Of a stretch of 64,000 bases of DNA, positions 1 to 8,326 are shown in pieces. Made by a program: the position numbers and the translations under genes. Numbering within the stretch: position 1 is the stretch's first letter; the number at the start of each line of letters is the position of its first letter. The stretch is from Neisseriaceae bacterium TC5R-5 (lineage in GTDB: Bacteria; Pseudomonadota; Gammaproteobacteria; Burkholderiales; Chromobacteriaceae). The stretch spans positions 1 to 64,000 of the forward strand of contig JACCFC020000004.1 in the NCBI GenBank assembly GCA_020830965.2. The letters are read 5' to 3'. The notes under the pieces are model-generated. The model saw only the letters and a list, made by a program, of their open reading frames with translations, was not told where the DNA came from and did not search any database.

Positions 1-395
1 CTGGTTACGTGACACGCTCACAAAGCTACCAACTTGGCCAAATAGTCGGATAGACGAATTATTGCCTTTACGGGACGTGACAGCAAAATAGCCTTATCGC
101 CTAGGTGGTACCGTTGAACGCTTACGTTATTATGCGTGCCTGACACGCCCTCCTTGTCAACGTGTTCAGTGCGATCAGTATGAGTGGCCATTCGGCCTAC
201 GCACGAAAAGTGGCACTCGCTGTAAAAATATAGAAATACGCATGAGAAACAGCGTGTCTACGGTTGCCAAGACAGGTCACTCAATCCATTTCTTGCCGAA
301 AACAACAGGCTAAAGTTAAATGAATGCAAAACCGATACGGGGCGCGCTATAAAGTGGCGCTCTGTCATCAAGCGTTCATAACACGGAGCTTTTGT
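1..395. other. Left-edge stretch without a supported gene
   Basis: I see no gene I can defend here. One open frame on the plus strand runs from a stop near 89 to a stop near 312. It has no ATG or convincing Shine-Dalgarno site at its beginning, and its translation is rich in Cys, Arg and Tyr without a family I recognise. It could be the tail of a decayed gene. The last part must hold the promoter of the hydrolase that starts at 396. Confidence 0.4.
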
Positions 396-1274
396 ATGTC
401 TATTCGTTTATCCAGCGGCACCCACCGCGTCACACTCAACCAACATGCTTACCAGTTGCGACATTGGGGTGACCCTAACGCCCCCTTGCTGCTGATGTTG
501 CATGGCTGGATGGATAGTTCTGCTACTTTTCAGCTGTTGGTGGATGCATTGCCTGAGCAGTGGCATATCGTGGCGCCGGACTGGCGCGGCTTTGGGGATA
601 GTGCCTGGAATCACGGTAATTACTATGCTGCAGATTATCTGGCTGATCTGGATGCCTTATTACAACATTTGTCGCCGCAGCTGCCGGTAAATGTGCTAGG
701 CCATAGCATGGGAGCGATGATTACCGGTATTTATGCCGGGGTGCGTCCGGAGCGGGTGGCCCGGTTGATGCTAGTAGAAGGTTTTGGTTTGCCGGCTACG
801 CCAGCCACAGAGGCACCGGCCCGTTATGCGCGCTGGTTGCGTGAAATGCAGCAGCCGCCTACTTTTGCCCCCCTGCTTGGCCTGCCGGAAGTGGCTAGTA
901 AGCTGATAGAGCGTAGCCCGAATCTGCCGCTATCCGCCGCGCTCTGGCTGGCCGAGCAGCTTACCCATTGTGATGATGCCGGGCAGTTGCGCTATCGCGC
1001 CGATCCGCGCCATAAAATGAGCAATCCCATTCTGTACCGCTTGGAGGAAGCCAAAGCCTGCTGGCGGCAGATTACCGCGCCGGTACATTGGGTATTAGGC
1101 ACCGAGGAGTGGGATCATCCCATCGCCAGCACGGTGTTGAATACCCTGCCGGAACGGCGTGCCTGTTTTAAGCAATTACAGGAAACAGCGATCAGCGGGG
1201 CCGGTCATATGGTGCAGTGGGAGCAGCCGCTTAAGCTGGCGGAAGTGGTGAGTCGTTTCTTTGCACTCCGCTGA
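396..1274 (+). CDS. Alpha/beta hydrolase fold protein
   Basis: This 292-residue protein is a probable cytoplasmic serine hydrolase of the alpha/beta fold (MhpC/haloalkane-dehalogenase-like group); its substrate is unknown. An HGW oxyanion-hole motif lies near residue 36, the nucleophile elbow GHSMGA near residue 103, an acid-bearing TEEWDHP stretch near residue 236, and the catalytic His in GAGHM near residue 269. The frame is open from an ATG at 324, but the ATG at 396 is preceded by GGAG with a 7-nt spacer and gives the family's usual N-terminus, so I use it. It stands alone, about 90 bp before the efflux operon. An esterase role is inference only. Confidence 0.85.
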   Translation: MSIRLSSGTHRVTLNQHAYQLRHWGDPNAPLLLMLHGWMDSSATFQLLVDALPEQWHIVAPDWRGFGDSAWNHGNYYAADYLADLDALLQHLSPQLPVNVLGHSMGAMITGIYAGVRPERVARLMLVEGFGLPATPATEAPARYARWLREMQQPPTFAPLLGLPEVASKLIERSPNLPLSAALWLAEQLTHCDDAGQLRYRADPRHKMSNPILYRLEEAKACWRQITAPVHWVLGTEEWDHPIASTVLNTLPERRACFKQLQETAISGAGHMVQWEQPLKLAEVVSRFFALR

Positions 1275-1290
1275 AGGCGCGGGAATAGCC

Positions 1291-1329
1291 GAATATTTAT
1301 TTTACAAATGAAATATTCAGTTATAAAAT
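1291..1329 (+). promoter_or_regulatory. Efflux-operon promoter overlapped by an inverted repeat
   Basis: A perfect 8-bp inverted repeat (GAATATTT at 1291-1298, AAATATTC at 1311-1318) encloses a good -35 box, TTTACA at 1301-1306. A -10 box, TAAAAT at 1324-1329, follows after 17 bp. Each box matches the sigma-70 consensus at five of six positions. The palindrome would cover the -35 box, as expected for a repressor site, and the operon's second gene encodes a MarR repressor. Binding by that MarR protein is inferred. Confidence 0.6.
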
Positions 1330-1367
1330 ACAGCCATTATTTCGTTTGACCAGCGTCAATTCCCATC

Positions 1368-2807
1368 ATGAAACCGTTTTTTGTTGTCAGCAGCCTTAGC
1401 TTGCTGCTGGCGCTCAGTGCTTGTGCCAATTTCAGTGATATTGCTGCCCCGCAATCCCAACTAGCCGATGTCGAAACCTTGAGCGGTAGTCATGTCTTGC
1501 CGCTTGACTGGCCACAAGGTGATTGGTGGCAGCAATGGCACGATCCGCAACTCAATGCCTTGCTCAGCCAGGCGCTGCAGGATAATCCGCAATTGCAAAG
1601 TGCTGCCGCACGTTTACGTCAGGCACAGGCACAGGCGGATGTACATGCCGCCGCTCAGGCACCGCAAGTGAGGGCTGACGTTAAGCTGACACGCGAGCGC
1701 TATTCGGAAAACGATTTTATTCCGCCACCGGAAGCTGGTAATTTCGCCTGGTATAATGAGGCGGCGCTGAAAGCTAGTTATGATCTGGATTTATGGGGTA
1801 AACAAAGCGAGGTGCTGCGTGCGGCGTTGAGTGAGGCGCAAATGGTTGCGGCCGAGCAGCGGCTGGCGACGCTTAATCTGCAAACAGCGATTATTCGCAG
1901 CTATATACAGTTAGCGCTGGAATACCGGCAACTGGATCTGGTGACAGAGCAGTTGGCACAACAACAGCAGTTGCTGAAGATCAGCCGACAACGTCAACAA
2001 GCCGGACTGGCTGCCGAAGCTGAAGTGGTGCAATGGTTGGGCCGTTTGCCCGCCAGCCACGGACAATTGGAGCAGCATCAAGAACGTATTACGGTATTAC
2101 GCAATCAATTAGCGGTGCTCAGCGGCCAGCCCCCCCGTGCCGGGCAGGCGTTGCAGCGACCTCAAGTCAAGCTGGATAGCCTACCGGTCAAACCAGCACA
2201 GCTGCCGGCGCAGTTGCTTGGTTATCGTCCGGATCTGATTGCGCAGCGCTGGCGGGTGGAAGCGGAAGGGGCAAAAATCAAAGTCGCCAAAGCCGCGTTC
2301 TATCCCAATATCAATTTGACGGCTTTTGCCGGTTTTACCTCCATCGGTTTTGCCGATTTTCTTTCCGCTGCGACGGCTACTCGCGGTATCGCTCCGGCCA
2401 TCAGCCTGCCTGTTTTTGAAGGGGGGCGCTTGCGCAGCCAATTACGGGTGCAAACGGCCAGCTACGACCAGGCGGTAGATAGCTATAACGCTACTTTACT
2501 TAAGGCTTTGCGCGATACAGCCGATGCGATTACCCGTCTGCAGTCGGCCAATCAGCAATGTGCTTTTGCCCAGCAGTCGCAGCAGGCGACTCAGCGCGAA
2601 TTCAGTCTGGCACAACAGGCTTTTCGGGCTGGTTTAAGTGATCAGGGTGCGGTGTTGCAGGCGCGATTATTGCAACTGGGGGCGCAACAGCGGCTGTTAC
2701 AGAGTTATGGTCAGAATCTAGATAGCTTTGTCAGCCTGATGGCCGAGCTGGGCGGGGGCATACAGGTGCCGGGTGAAGCGCAGCTGAGCGCAGGAGCACA
2801 GCCATGA
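1368..2807 (+). CDS. NodT/OprM-family outer-membrane efflux lipoprotein
   Basis: This 479-residue outer-membrane factor forms the TolC-like exit duct of a tripartite efflux pump. It opens with a lipoprotein signal: MKP, a hydrophobic run, then a lipobox LSAC that would place the lipidated Cys at about residue 19. Two repeated OEP (outer-membrane efflux protein) halves follow, with long Gln/Ala-rich coiled-coil stretches around residues 70-110, 190-240 and 370-440. Length fits the RND outer-membrane NodT family. It is the first gene of a five-gene operon, and its stop overlaps the next start as ATGA. Substrates are unknown; the partner genes suggest aromatic acids or similar lipophilic compounds. 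Confidence 0.9.
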   Translation: MKPFFVVSSLSLLLALSACANFSDIAAPQSQLADVETLSGSHVLPLDWPQGDWWQQWHDPQLNALLSQALQDNPQLQSAAARLRQAQAQADVHAAAQAPQVRADVKLTRERYSENDFIPPPEAGNFAWYNEAALKASYDLDLWGKQSEVLRAALSEAQMVAAEQRLATLNLQTAIIRSYIQLALEYRQLDLVTEQLAQQQQLLKISRQRQQAGLAAEAEVVQWLGRLPASHGQLEQHQERITVLRNQLAVLSGQPPRAGQALQRPQVKLDSLPVKPAQLPAQLLGYRPDLIAQRWRVEAEGAKIKVAKAAFYPNINLTAFAGFTSIGFADFLSAATATRGIAPAISLPVFEGGRLRSQLRVQTASYDQAVDSYNATLLKALRDTADAITRLQSANQQCAFAQQSQQATQREFSLAQQAFRAGLSDQGAVLQARLLQLGAQQRLLQSYGQNLDSFVSLMAELGGGIQVPGEAQLSAGAQP

Positions 2808-3328
2808 GCCATTTTGCCGAAACCCGCAAACGTTTACAGACGCTGAGCACACGGGTGCCGGATTTTCCCTTGCAATTGGTTACTCTCACGCGGCTGAACT
2901 ACCATATCCAGAAGCGGATTCAGGATATTTCCAATGCCGTGCTGCGCCAGTACGGCCTGAGCGAAGTCAGCTATATCGTGCTGGCGGTGCTGTATGGCTC
3001 GGAACAGGAAAGCCTCAGTCCGGGCCAGCTGACCGAAGCGTGTTCGCAAAAACCGGCCAATATGACCCGCGTGTGCAACGAGCTGGAAAAACAGGGCCTG
3101 ATCAGCCGCAGCGCGAGTGCCGATGACCGGCGTGCTGTTGTCGTGACCCTCCGCCCGGCTGGGCGGGAGCTGATTAGCCAGGTGATGCCCGCCGTCTGGC
3201 ATAAGTTGCGCGAGCTGTTGGCGGGCTTTAGTCCCGAAGAGATACGCCAGCAGGAAGATTTCTATCAACGGCAGTTACACAATCTAAACACTCTGGCAGG
3301 CGCAGTGAATGATGAACAGCCTGAATAG
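2804..3328 (+). CDS. MarR-family transcriptional regulator
   Basis: This 174-residue regulator has a MarR winged helix: the recognition region around residues 75-100 (SQKPANMTRVCNELEKQG) and a wing containing DDRRAVVVTL near residues 105-115. MarR proteins bind DNA as dimers and release it on binding phenolic or other small ligands. It overlaps the efflux lipoprotein gene by 4 nt and the FUSC gene by 20 nt, so it is translated within the pump operon and probably represses it. The inverted repeat at 1291-1318 is the obvious candidate operator. Its placement inside, rather than divergent from, the operon suggests autorepression. Confidence 0.9.
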   Translation: MSHFAETRKRLQTLSTRVPDFPLQLVTLTRLNYHIQKRIQDISNAVLRQYGLSEVSYIVLAVLYGSEQESLSPGQLTEACSQKPANMTRVCNELEKQGLISRSASADDRRAVVVTLRPAGRELISQVMPAVWHKLRELLAGFSPEEIRQQEDFYQRQLHNLNTLAGAVNDEQPE

Positions 3329-5468
3329 TCGTACGCTGAAATGGCCGCAGCAAGTCCGCGCAAGCTGGCAGGACTGGCTCAGCACCGAGGGTGAGAATGC
3401 CATTTTTGTCATCAAGACTCTGCTGGCTGGCTTTGCCGCGCTGTGGTTGGCGTTTCGTTTTAATCTCGGTTCGCCCAGCACGGCGATGATGACGGTATTT
3501 ATCGTTAGCTTTCCACGCAGCGGCATGGTGTTGGAGAAAAGCGCCTATCGACTGTTAGGCACGCTGTTGGGCAGTGTGGCGGCACTGGTACTGATTGGCA
3601 TGATGGCCTCTGAGCCTATTTTGCTTCTGGTCGCCCTATCGTTGTGGGTGGGCTTATGCGCCAGTGGTGCCACGCTATTGCGTAACTCACGCTCTTACGG
3701 CTTTGTGCTGGCTGGCTATACCGCTTGTATCATCGCTTTGCCAGCACTTAATCACCCGCTGGCGGTATTTGATATTGCAGTAACCCGTGTAAGTGAAATC
3801 TCCTTGGGCCTGCTTTGTTGTGCCATCGTTAATGATGCGCTGTTTCCGCGCCATCAGGGAGACCTGGTGGTAGACAATGTGCGTAGCCGCTATCTGAGCT
3901 TTGTCAGCCTGTGTCAGGATGGCCTGCTGCATAAGCTTAATCCGCACCATCTGGAGCATCATCAACTGAAGTTTGCCGCCGATATCGCCGCCCTGGAGGC
4001 CGGTCGTGCCACCGCCTTTTTCGAAGCTGGCCATGTGCGCTCCCGCAGCCAGCAACTGCACGCTTTCAATGCCACGTTTATGGCGGCGCTGACCACCTTT
4101 CATACCCTGCAACGGCAAGGCAAGCGACTGCGACAGCAGCCGGACTCGCCGTTACCGGCACTATTACAAGCGCTATTCGATAGCATTGCGGCGGCCTTAA
4201 GTGATGAACAAGGGCCGGCTCGTACCGCGGCGGCGGCTAAAGGCACGGTACAGCGGCTGGCGCAATTACGTGCTGGCTGGGAACAACAGCTGGCCGTTGT
4301 GCAGCAGACCTTGCTGGATACGCCACAAGCGCAGCGCTGGCAGGTGGATTTCGACACTGCTTGTGATCTGCTGACCCGCTTTATCGAAGAAATGCACGCG
4401 TTCAGCAGTGTTTACCACGGCTTTGCCACTCAGAATCCACAACAGATTCAAGCACTGGCCAGCTACACTCCCCTCACCCCCGGGCCGATTGTGCTGGCCA
4501 GCGGCTTGCGTACCGCACTGAGCCTGTCTACGCTTTCCTTCGCCTGGTACTGGCTGGCCTGGCCCAGCGGGCTGGATGCCGTGCTGATTGCCACCATTTT
4601 TTGTGGCTTGGCGGCCTCTGCACCCAAGCCCACGGTGATGGTCAAGCAAATCCTGCAGGGGTTTATTCTGGGTGCGCCGCTGGCGTATATCTGTACCTTC
4701 CATGTGCTCAATCAGGGCGATGGCTTTGCCATGCTGGTTCTGGGTATGCTGCCCTTTTTGGCGCTGTCCTGTTATCTGAAATGCTGGCCGCGTTTTGCTG
4801 GCATGGGTTCTGGCATGGCGCTGATGGTGGTGCAGGCGGTCAATCCGGAAAACATCATGAACTATGATGTGGTGGCATTTTTGAATGGCAGCATGGCCCG
4901 CATTCTTGGCCTGGGCCTGTCGGCACTGTTCTTCATGCTTATTCTGCCCAGTCACACCATGGGCTCGCCACGTCATATCGCCGCCGAACTCTGGCGCGAA
5001 GCTCTGCGAGCCTGTCATGCCAAGCTGCCGCATCTGAAACAGCGTTATCAAAACCGTATCCGCGATCTGCTTAACCAGCTCAACAGCAGCAGCGCCGCAC
5101 AAGCGGCCCAAGTAGAGATCATCGTCGGCCAAGCCGTTACCTTGCTGGAACTAGGCTTATCGGTCATCAATCTGCGCACCCTGCAGACCCAGCCACAACT
5201 GGTGGCGTGCAATGCAGGCTTAAGCACTGCATTGCAACAACTGGCGCTGTATTTTCAAAACCCCAGCAGTCGGCAGTTACAGCTCACCATCTACGCGCTG
5301 GAACAAACTGGGCCACAATTGCGCCAGGTATTAGCGCAAGCCCAGGCTGAACAGGCGGCACAACTGCGTCAGACGCTGATCGAACTGCACCTGATCTATA
5401 CCTCGCTGCTGGACATTGCTAATCAGACTGCCGTCGTGACGACCGAAGGAAACCCTCATGCCGCGTGA
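3309..5468 (+). CDS. FUSC-family inner-membrane efflux transporter (AaeB-like)
   Basis: This 719-residue inner-membrane protein is of the fusaric-acid-resistance (FUSC)/AaeB type. Two clusters of membrane helices, about residues 35-170 and 385-545, are each followed by a long soluble helical region, which is the duplicated FUSC layout. With the HlyD-like adaptor and the outer-membrane lipoprotein it should make a tripartite exporter. AaeB in E. coli exports hydroxylated aromatic carboxylic acids; that substrate is inferred by family only. The start is ATGATG at 3309/3312, inside the end of the marR gene, with only a weak ribosome site, which suggests translational coupling. A long antisense open frame inside it is a shadow. 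Confidence 0.87.
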   Translation: MMNSLNSRTLKWPQQVRASWQDWLSTEGENAIFVIKTLLAGFAALWLAFRFNLGSPSTAMMTVFIVSFPRSGMVLEKSAYRLLGTLLGSVAALVLIGMMASEPILLLVALSLWVGLCASGATLLRNSRSYGFVLAGYTACIIALPALNHPLAVFDIAVTRVSEISLGLLCCAIVNDALFPRHQGDLVVDNVRSRYLSFVSLCQDGLLHKLNPHHLEHHQLKFAADIAALEAGRATAFFEAGHVRSRSQQLHAFNATFMAALTTFHTLQRQGKRLRQQPDSPLPALLQALFDSIAAALSDEQGPARTAAAAKGTVQRLAQLRAGWEQQLAVVQQTLLDTPQAQRWQVDFDTACDLLTRFIEEMHAFSSVYHGFATQNPQQIQALASYTPLTPGPIVLASGLRTALSLSTLSFAWYWLAWPSGLDAVLIATIFCGLAASAPKPTVMVKQILQGFILGAPLAYICTFHVLNQGDGFAMLVLGMLPFLALSCYLKCWPRFAGMGSGMALMVVQAVNPENIMNYDVVAFLNGSMARILGLGLSALFFMLILPSHTMGSPRHIAAELWREALRACHAKLPHLKQRYQNRIRDLLNQLNSSSAAQAAQVEIIVGQAVTLLELGLSVINLRTLQTQPQLVACNAGLSTALQQLALYFQNPSSRQLQLTIYALEQTGPQLRQVLAQAQAEQAAQLRQTLIELHLIYTSLLDIANQTAVVTTEGNPHAA

Positions 5469-5658
5469 AATCGCCCTACTTGGCGTGCTAATGCCGTCTT
5501 TACTCCCCATCTTTTTGTTCAGCCTGCTGCTGCAAGCGGGTTTGGACTGGTTGCTAGGTCATTTGGGTATCTACCGTCGATTATGGCATCCCGCCCTGTT
5601 TCGCCTTAGCCTGTTAGGCTGCATTTTCAGCAGTCTGGCGCTCTACGTTTATCGTTAA
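5458..5658 (+). CDS. DUF1656 small membrane protein (AaeX-like)
   Basis: This 66-residue protein has two predicted membrane helices (about residues 8-32 and 47-63) separated by a short basic loop. It matches the DUF1656/AaeX family, which almost always sits between an AaeB/FUSC pump gene and its HlyD-type adaptor, exactly as here. The start overlaps the pump gene's stop by 11 nt. The role of AaeX proteins is not established; they are thought to accompany pump assembly or function at the inner membrane. Confidence 0.85.
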   Translation: MPREIALLGVLMPSLLPIFLFSLLLQAGLDWLLGHLGIYRRLWHPALFRLSLLGCIFSSLALYVYR

Positions 5659-5677
5659 ATTCTTGCGGAAGTGTGTT

Positions 5678-6535
5678 ATGCGTTTGCAACTGCTGGTTCG
5701 TTACCTCATTACCTTATTACTGCTTGCCCTCGCCATCTGGCTGGGAAAAGCGCTCTGGGATCACTATATGTACTCGCCGTGGACGCGTGATGGTCGCGTA
5801 CGTGCTGATGTGGTCAATATCGCCGCCGATGTCTCCGGCATCGTCACTCAGGTGGCGGTGAAAGATAATCAACTGGTGCGCAAGGGCGACATCCTGTTCG
5901 TCATCGACAATAGCCGCTACATTGCCGCACTAGCCCAGGCTAATGCCAATCTGGATAACTACAAGACGGAAAAAAGCCGACGCAGCAGCGAAGCCGCGCG
6001 GCGCAATGCGGTAGATAATGCGGTGGTATCGGCAGAGAACCGCGAGACTGCTAGCTTTGCCGCTGCCAGCGCCGGCGCCCAATATCAGGCTGCATTGGCG
6101 GCCCGTGATCTGGCGCAGCTTAATCTACAGCGCACGGTGGTTCGTGCTCCGGTAGCGGGTTATGTCAGTAATTTGAATGTGCATATTGGTGATTTCGCCG
6201 CTGTTGGTGCCGCGAAGCTGGCGCTGCTCGACAGCCAGTCTTTCTATGTCGAAGGCTATTTTGAAGAAACCAAGCTGCCCTTGCTCCGCGCTGGAGCCAA
6301 GGTCGACATCATCCTGTTGAGTGGCAACACCCGTCTACAAGGTCATATCGTCAGCATTGCACGCGGCATCACTAATCGCGATGCCGGTACGGGTCGCGAA
6401 CTGCTTGCCGATGTTAATCCCACTTTCAACTGGGTGCGCCTGGCCCAACGCATCCCAGTACGCATTGCGCTGGACAAGCTACCGAGTGGGCAAATTCTGG
6501 TGGCGGGTACGACTTGTACTGTCAAAGTGCGTTAG
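5678..6535 (+). CDS. HlyD-family periplasmic adaptor (AaeA-like)
   Basis: This 285-residue membrane-fusion protein has one N-terminal membrane anchor (residues 7-24). The AaeA/EmrA-type motif YSPWTRDGRVRADV follows, then a split lipoyl/barrel-sandwich domain (VAADVSG-type half near 45-75 and RAPVAGYVS near 155) flanking a short helical hairpin, and a beta-barrel domain. It would bridge the FUSC pump and the outer-membrane lipoprotein. I use the ATG at 5678, preceded by GGAAG, rather than the TTG 15 nt upstream. It is the last gene of the operon; a palindromic repeat lies directly downstream. Confidence 0.9.
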   Translation: MRLQLLVRYLITLLLLALAIWLGKALWDHYMYSPWTRDGRVRADVVNIAADVSGIVTQVAVKDNQLVRKGDILFVIDNSRYIAALAQANANLDNYKTEKSRRSSEAARRNAVDNAVVSAENRETASFAAASAGAQYQAALAARDLAQLNLQRTVVRAPVAGYVSNLNVHIGDFAAVGAAKLALLDSQSFYVEGYFEETKLPLLRAGAKVDIILLSGNTRLQGHIVSIARGITNRDAGTGRELLADVNPTFNWVRLAQRIPVRIALDKLPSGQILVAGTTCTVKVR

Positions 6536-6550
6536 GAAAAACCGCGTCCT

Positions 6551-6634
6551 TTAAGAGCCGCTAACAGACCCCTGATCCAGCGTCGTACCACTGGTACTGT
6601 CTGCGTCGGCACGCCTGGGCTCAGGGGCTCTTCA
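6551..6634. repeat. Nested palindromic repeat element, copy 1 (right end missing)
   Basis: This is one of four related copies in the window. It keeps the left end (GCCGCTAACA near 6557) and the inner arms: CCCTGATCCAG on the left pairs with CTGGGCTCAGGG on the right around a GTACCACTGGTAC core. It lacks the right terminal arm (GGTTTTGTTAGCGGC) seen in the other copies and is about 13 bp shorter before the core. It lies between the convergent hlyD-like and alkA genes and may double as a terminator. Confidence 0.75.
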
Positions 6635-6678
6635 TTCCAATTTCAACACAGCTTCTAATCTATGCATTCAAATCAAGC

Positions 6679-7584
6679 TTAATAGCCTTCTGCCGTCTGC
6701 AGTGCCCATAGATGAGCCGCCACCAATGCTCGCCATGGGCTAAACGATAATAGCCATTGTCGCGCTTCTTCCTGAGAAATTTTGTCAGGACGCTGTAATA
6801 GACGCTGTAAATTGCGACGCACCGCCACATCGCCATCTAAAGAGCCATCCAGCCAACTATAAGCGCGCAATAGTGCGTAACTCACTGTCCAGGGGCCAAT
6901 ACCACGAAGGCTTAGCAATTGGCTGCTAATCTCAACAACCGGCACTGTCTGCAACCAGCTATCTAGTGGTAGTTGCCCACTGACGACCTGCTCGCTTAGC
7001 AACAAAATACTGGCACTTTTAGCACGGGAAAAGCCCGCCTCACCCAAGGTCTGCGGCGGTAAAGCCAGCAGCTGGGCTGCCGTCGGATAGCAATACAAAC
7101 CACTGGAGTGGCGGCATGCTACCGCCAGAATCATCTTGCGACGTAAAGAGACGGCCGCATGCACACTGATTTGTTGCCCGCTGATTGCCCATACCAGCGC
7201 TTCAAATGGGGTAGCGGTCTGGGGGACGCGCAGACCCGGCCGTTGCGCCAATAAGGGCCCCAACAGCGAGTGCTGCTGGTAGCAGCGTGCAAACTCGGCA
7301 ACTGGCTGAAGCAGGCCTAATAGGCGGATCACCATTTGTTTGAGCGCTATGGCGCTATCTTCGCTAGGCTCACCATCTAAAGCTAACTGCACATGAGCCT
7401 GGCCCGGCAGAAAGTGAATGGACAAACAAGCAGGCAAGCCTTGCCAGAGCAATCCTTTGTGTAAAGCCTGCGGCTCTACCCGTTCCGCCAGTTGTTGGGC
7501 ATCTCGACGGTGAAACACTAAGACGTCGTCTACTCGAAAATCCTCGGGCAGCGTCAGATCAAGCGATAAAGTACAACCTGACAT
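6679..7584 (-). CDS. alkA: AlkA-type DNA-3-methyladenine glycosylase
   Basis: This 301-residue DNA repair glycosylase removes alkylated bases such as 3-methyladenine by flipping them out and cutting the N-glycosidic bond. The N-terminal AlkA-N-like domain spans about residues 1-115. The helix-hairpin-helix motif, with LRGIGPWTVSYA near residue 230, is followed about 20 residues on by the catalytic Asp in DGDVAV. The start codon lies 3 nt after the alkB stop, so the two genes are probably co-transcribed and coupled. No Ada-like regulator gene is in the window. E. coli AlkA is of similar length (282 residues). Confidence 0.9.
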   Translation of the reverse strand: MSGCTLSLDLTLPEDFRVDDVLVFHRRDAQQLAERVEPQALHKGLLWQGLPACLSIHFLPGQAHVQLALDGEPSEDSAIALKQMVIRLLGLLQPVAEFARCYQQHSLLGPLLAQRPGLRVPQTATPFEALVWAISGQQISVHAAVSLRRKMILAVACRHSSGLYCYPTAAQLLALPPQTLGEAGFSRAKSASILLLSEQVVSGQLPLDSWLQTVPVVEISSQLLSLRGIGPWTVSYALLRAYSWLDGSLDGDVAVRRNLQRLLQRPDKISQEEARQWLLSFSPWRALVAAHLWALQTAEGY

Positions 7585-7587
7585 TGC

Positions 7588-8241
7588 CTAGCCTGCCTTT
7601 CGGAAAGTGAGATTAAATCGTTGGCCACCGACTAAGGGATGATTCCCCGCAGACACCGTCGCTACCCCATGGAAACGCAAGCGGGCTGGGCCACCCAAAA
7701 TCAAAACATCACCATGACTCAAGATAATCTTGCTGACTTTATCTACTCTTTGTTTACCGCCTAATAAAAATACCGCTGCCAAGCCCAATGATAAGGAAAC
7801 AATAGGCGCGCTAAAGTCCTGCTCGTCTTTATCCTGATGCAGCGACATTTTTGCCCCGGGCGTATAGCAATTAATCAGACAACTATCCGCTACAAAATCG
7901 CTAACCCCGGCTTGCTTGGCCGCCTGCTGCGCCAGCTGCACCCAAGCGGAAGGCAGCGCAGGCCAGGACAAGCCGCTTTGTGGATCATGTCGGGTATATC
8001 GATAGCCACGACGATCAGACACCCAACCCCAATGACCACAGCTGCTGCTACGTACCGACATCGCCAGCCCACCCGGGGTCACCATCTGCCGTAGTGGCGC
8101 CTGTTGCAACACGCTTGGTAATAGTTGCCAGATAGAAGATGCAGCCTCTGCGGCAAAGTGGTGCAGTAATACGCAACCCTCAGCCAAAGGTTCCGACCAG
8201 GGAGTATCAGGTTCCAACGCAGCAAATAAATCTTCCGTCAT
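7588..8241 (-). CDS. alkB: AlkB alpha-ketoglutarate-dependent DNA/RNA demethylase
   Basis: This 217-residue Fe(II)/2-oxoglutarate dioxygenase reverses 1-methyladenine and 3-methylcytosine damage by oxidative demethylation. The substrate loop RQMVTPGG, the iron ligands in HQDKDE (His-x-Asp) and a later His in RFHGV, and the 2-oxoglutarate-binding Arg pair in RFNLTFRKAG are all visible. The frame is open to 8286, but the upstream ATG lies inside the terminator hairpin of the preceding gene. The ATG at 8241 gives MTEDLFAALEP, which aligns with the start of E. coli AlkB (216 residues), and GGACAGG lies just upstream. The ATG at 8256 is an alternative. It is followed after 3 nt by alkA. Confidence 0.92.
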   Translation of the reverse strand: MTEDLFAALEPDTPWSEPLAEGCVLLHHFAAEAASSIWQLLPSVLQQAPLRQMVTPGGLAMSVRSSSCGHWGWVSDRRGYRYTRHDPQSGLSWPALPSAWVQLAQQAAKQAGVSDFVADSCLINCYTPGAKMSLHQDKDEQDFSAPIVSLSLGLAAVFLLGGKQRVDKVSKIILSHGDVLILGGPARLRFHGVATVSAGNHPLVGGQRFNLTFRKAG

Positions 8242-8256
8242 CCTGTCCGCATCCAT

Positions 8257-8289
8257 AAAAAAACGATGTGCAGCCTGGCCACACATCGT
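8257..8289 (-). terminator. Rho-independent terminator of pmbA
   Basis: On the minus strand an 8-bp perfect stem (ACGATGTG with CACATCGT, at 8282-8289 and 8263-8270) closes an 11-nt loop and is followed by seven T. It lies between the pmbA stop and the alkB start and so separates the two transcription units. It also argues against the 8286 start for alkB. Confidence 0.85.
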
Positions 8290-8326
8290 CTGTGCTGATA
8301 AGAACCGCGGCTCTAAAAGCTCTATA

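Noticed and set aside
89-312. Open plus-strand frame of about 74 codons near the left edge, rich in Cys and Arg
   Set aside because: It has no credible start codon at its beginning, no ribosome site and no recognisable family; it could be chance or a remnant.
4266-5132. 288-codon minus-strand open frame inside the FUSC gene
   Set aside because: His- and Gln-rich translation with no family resemblance, fully antisense to a gene with clear membrane-protein coding; an artefact of GC-rich codon use.
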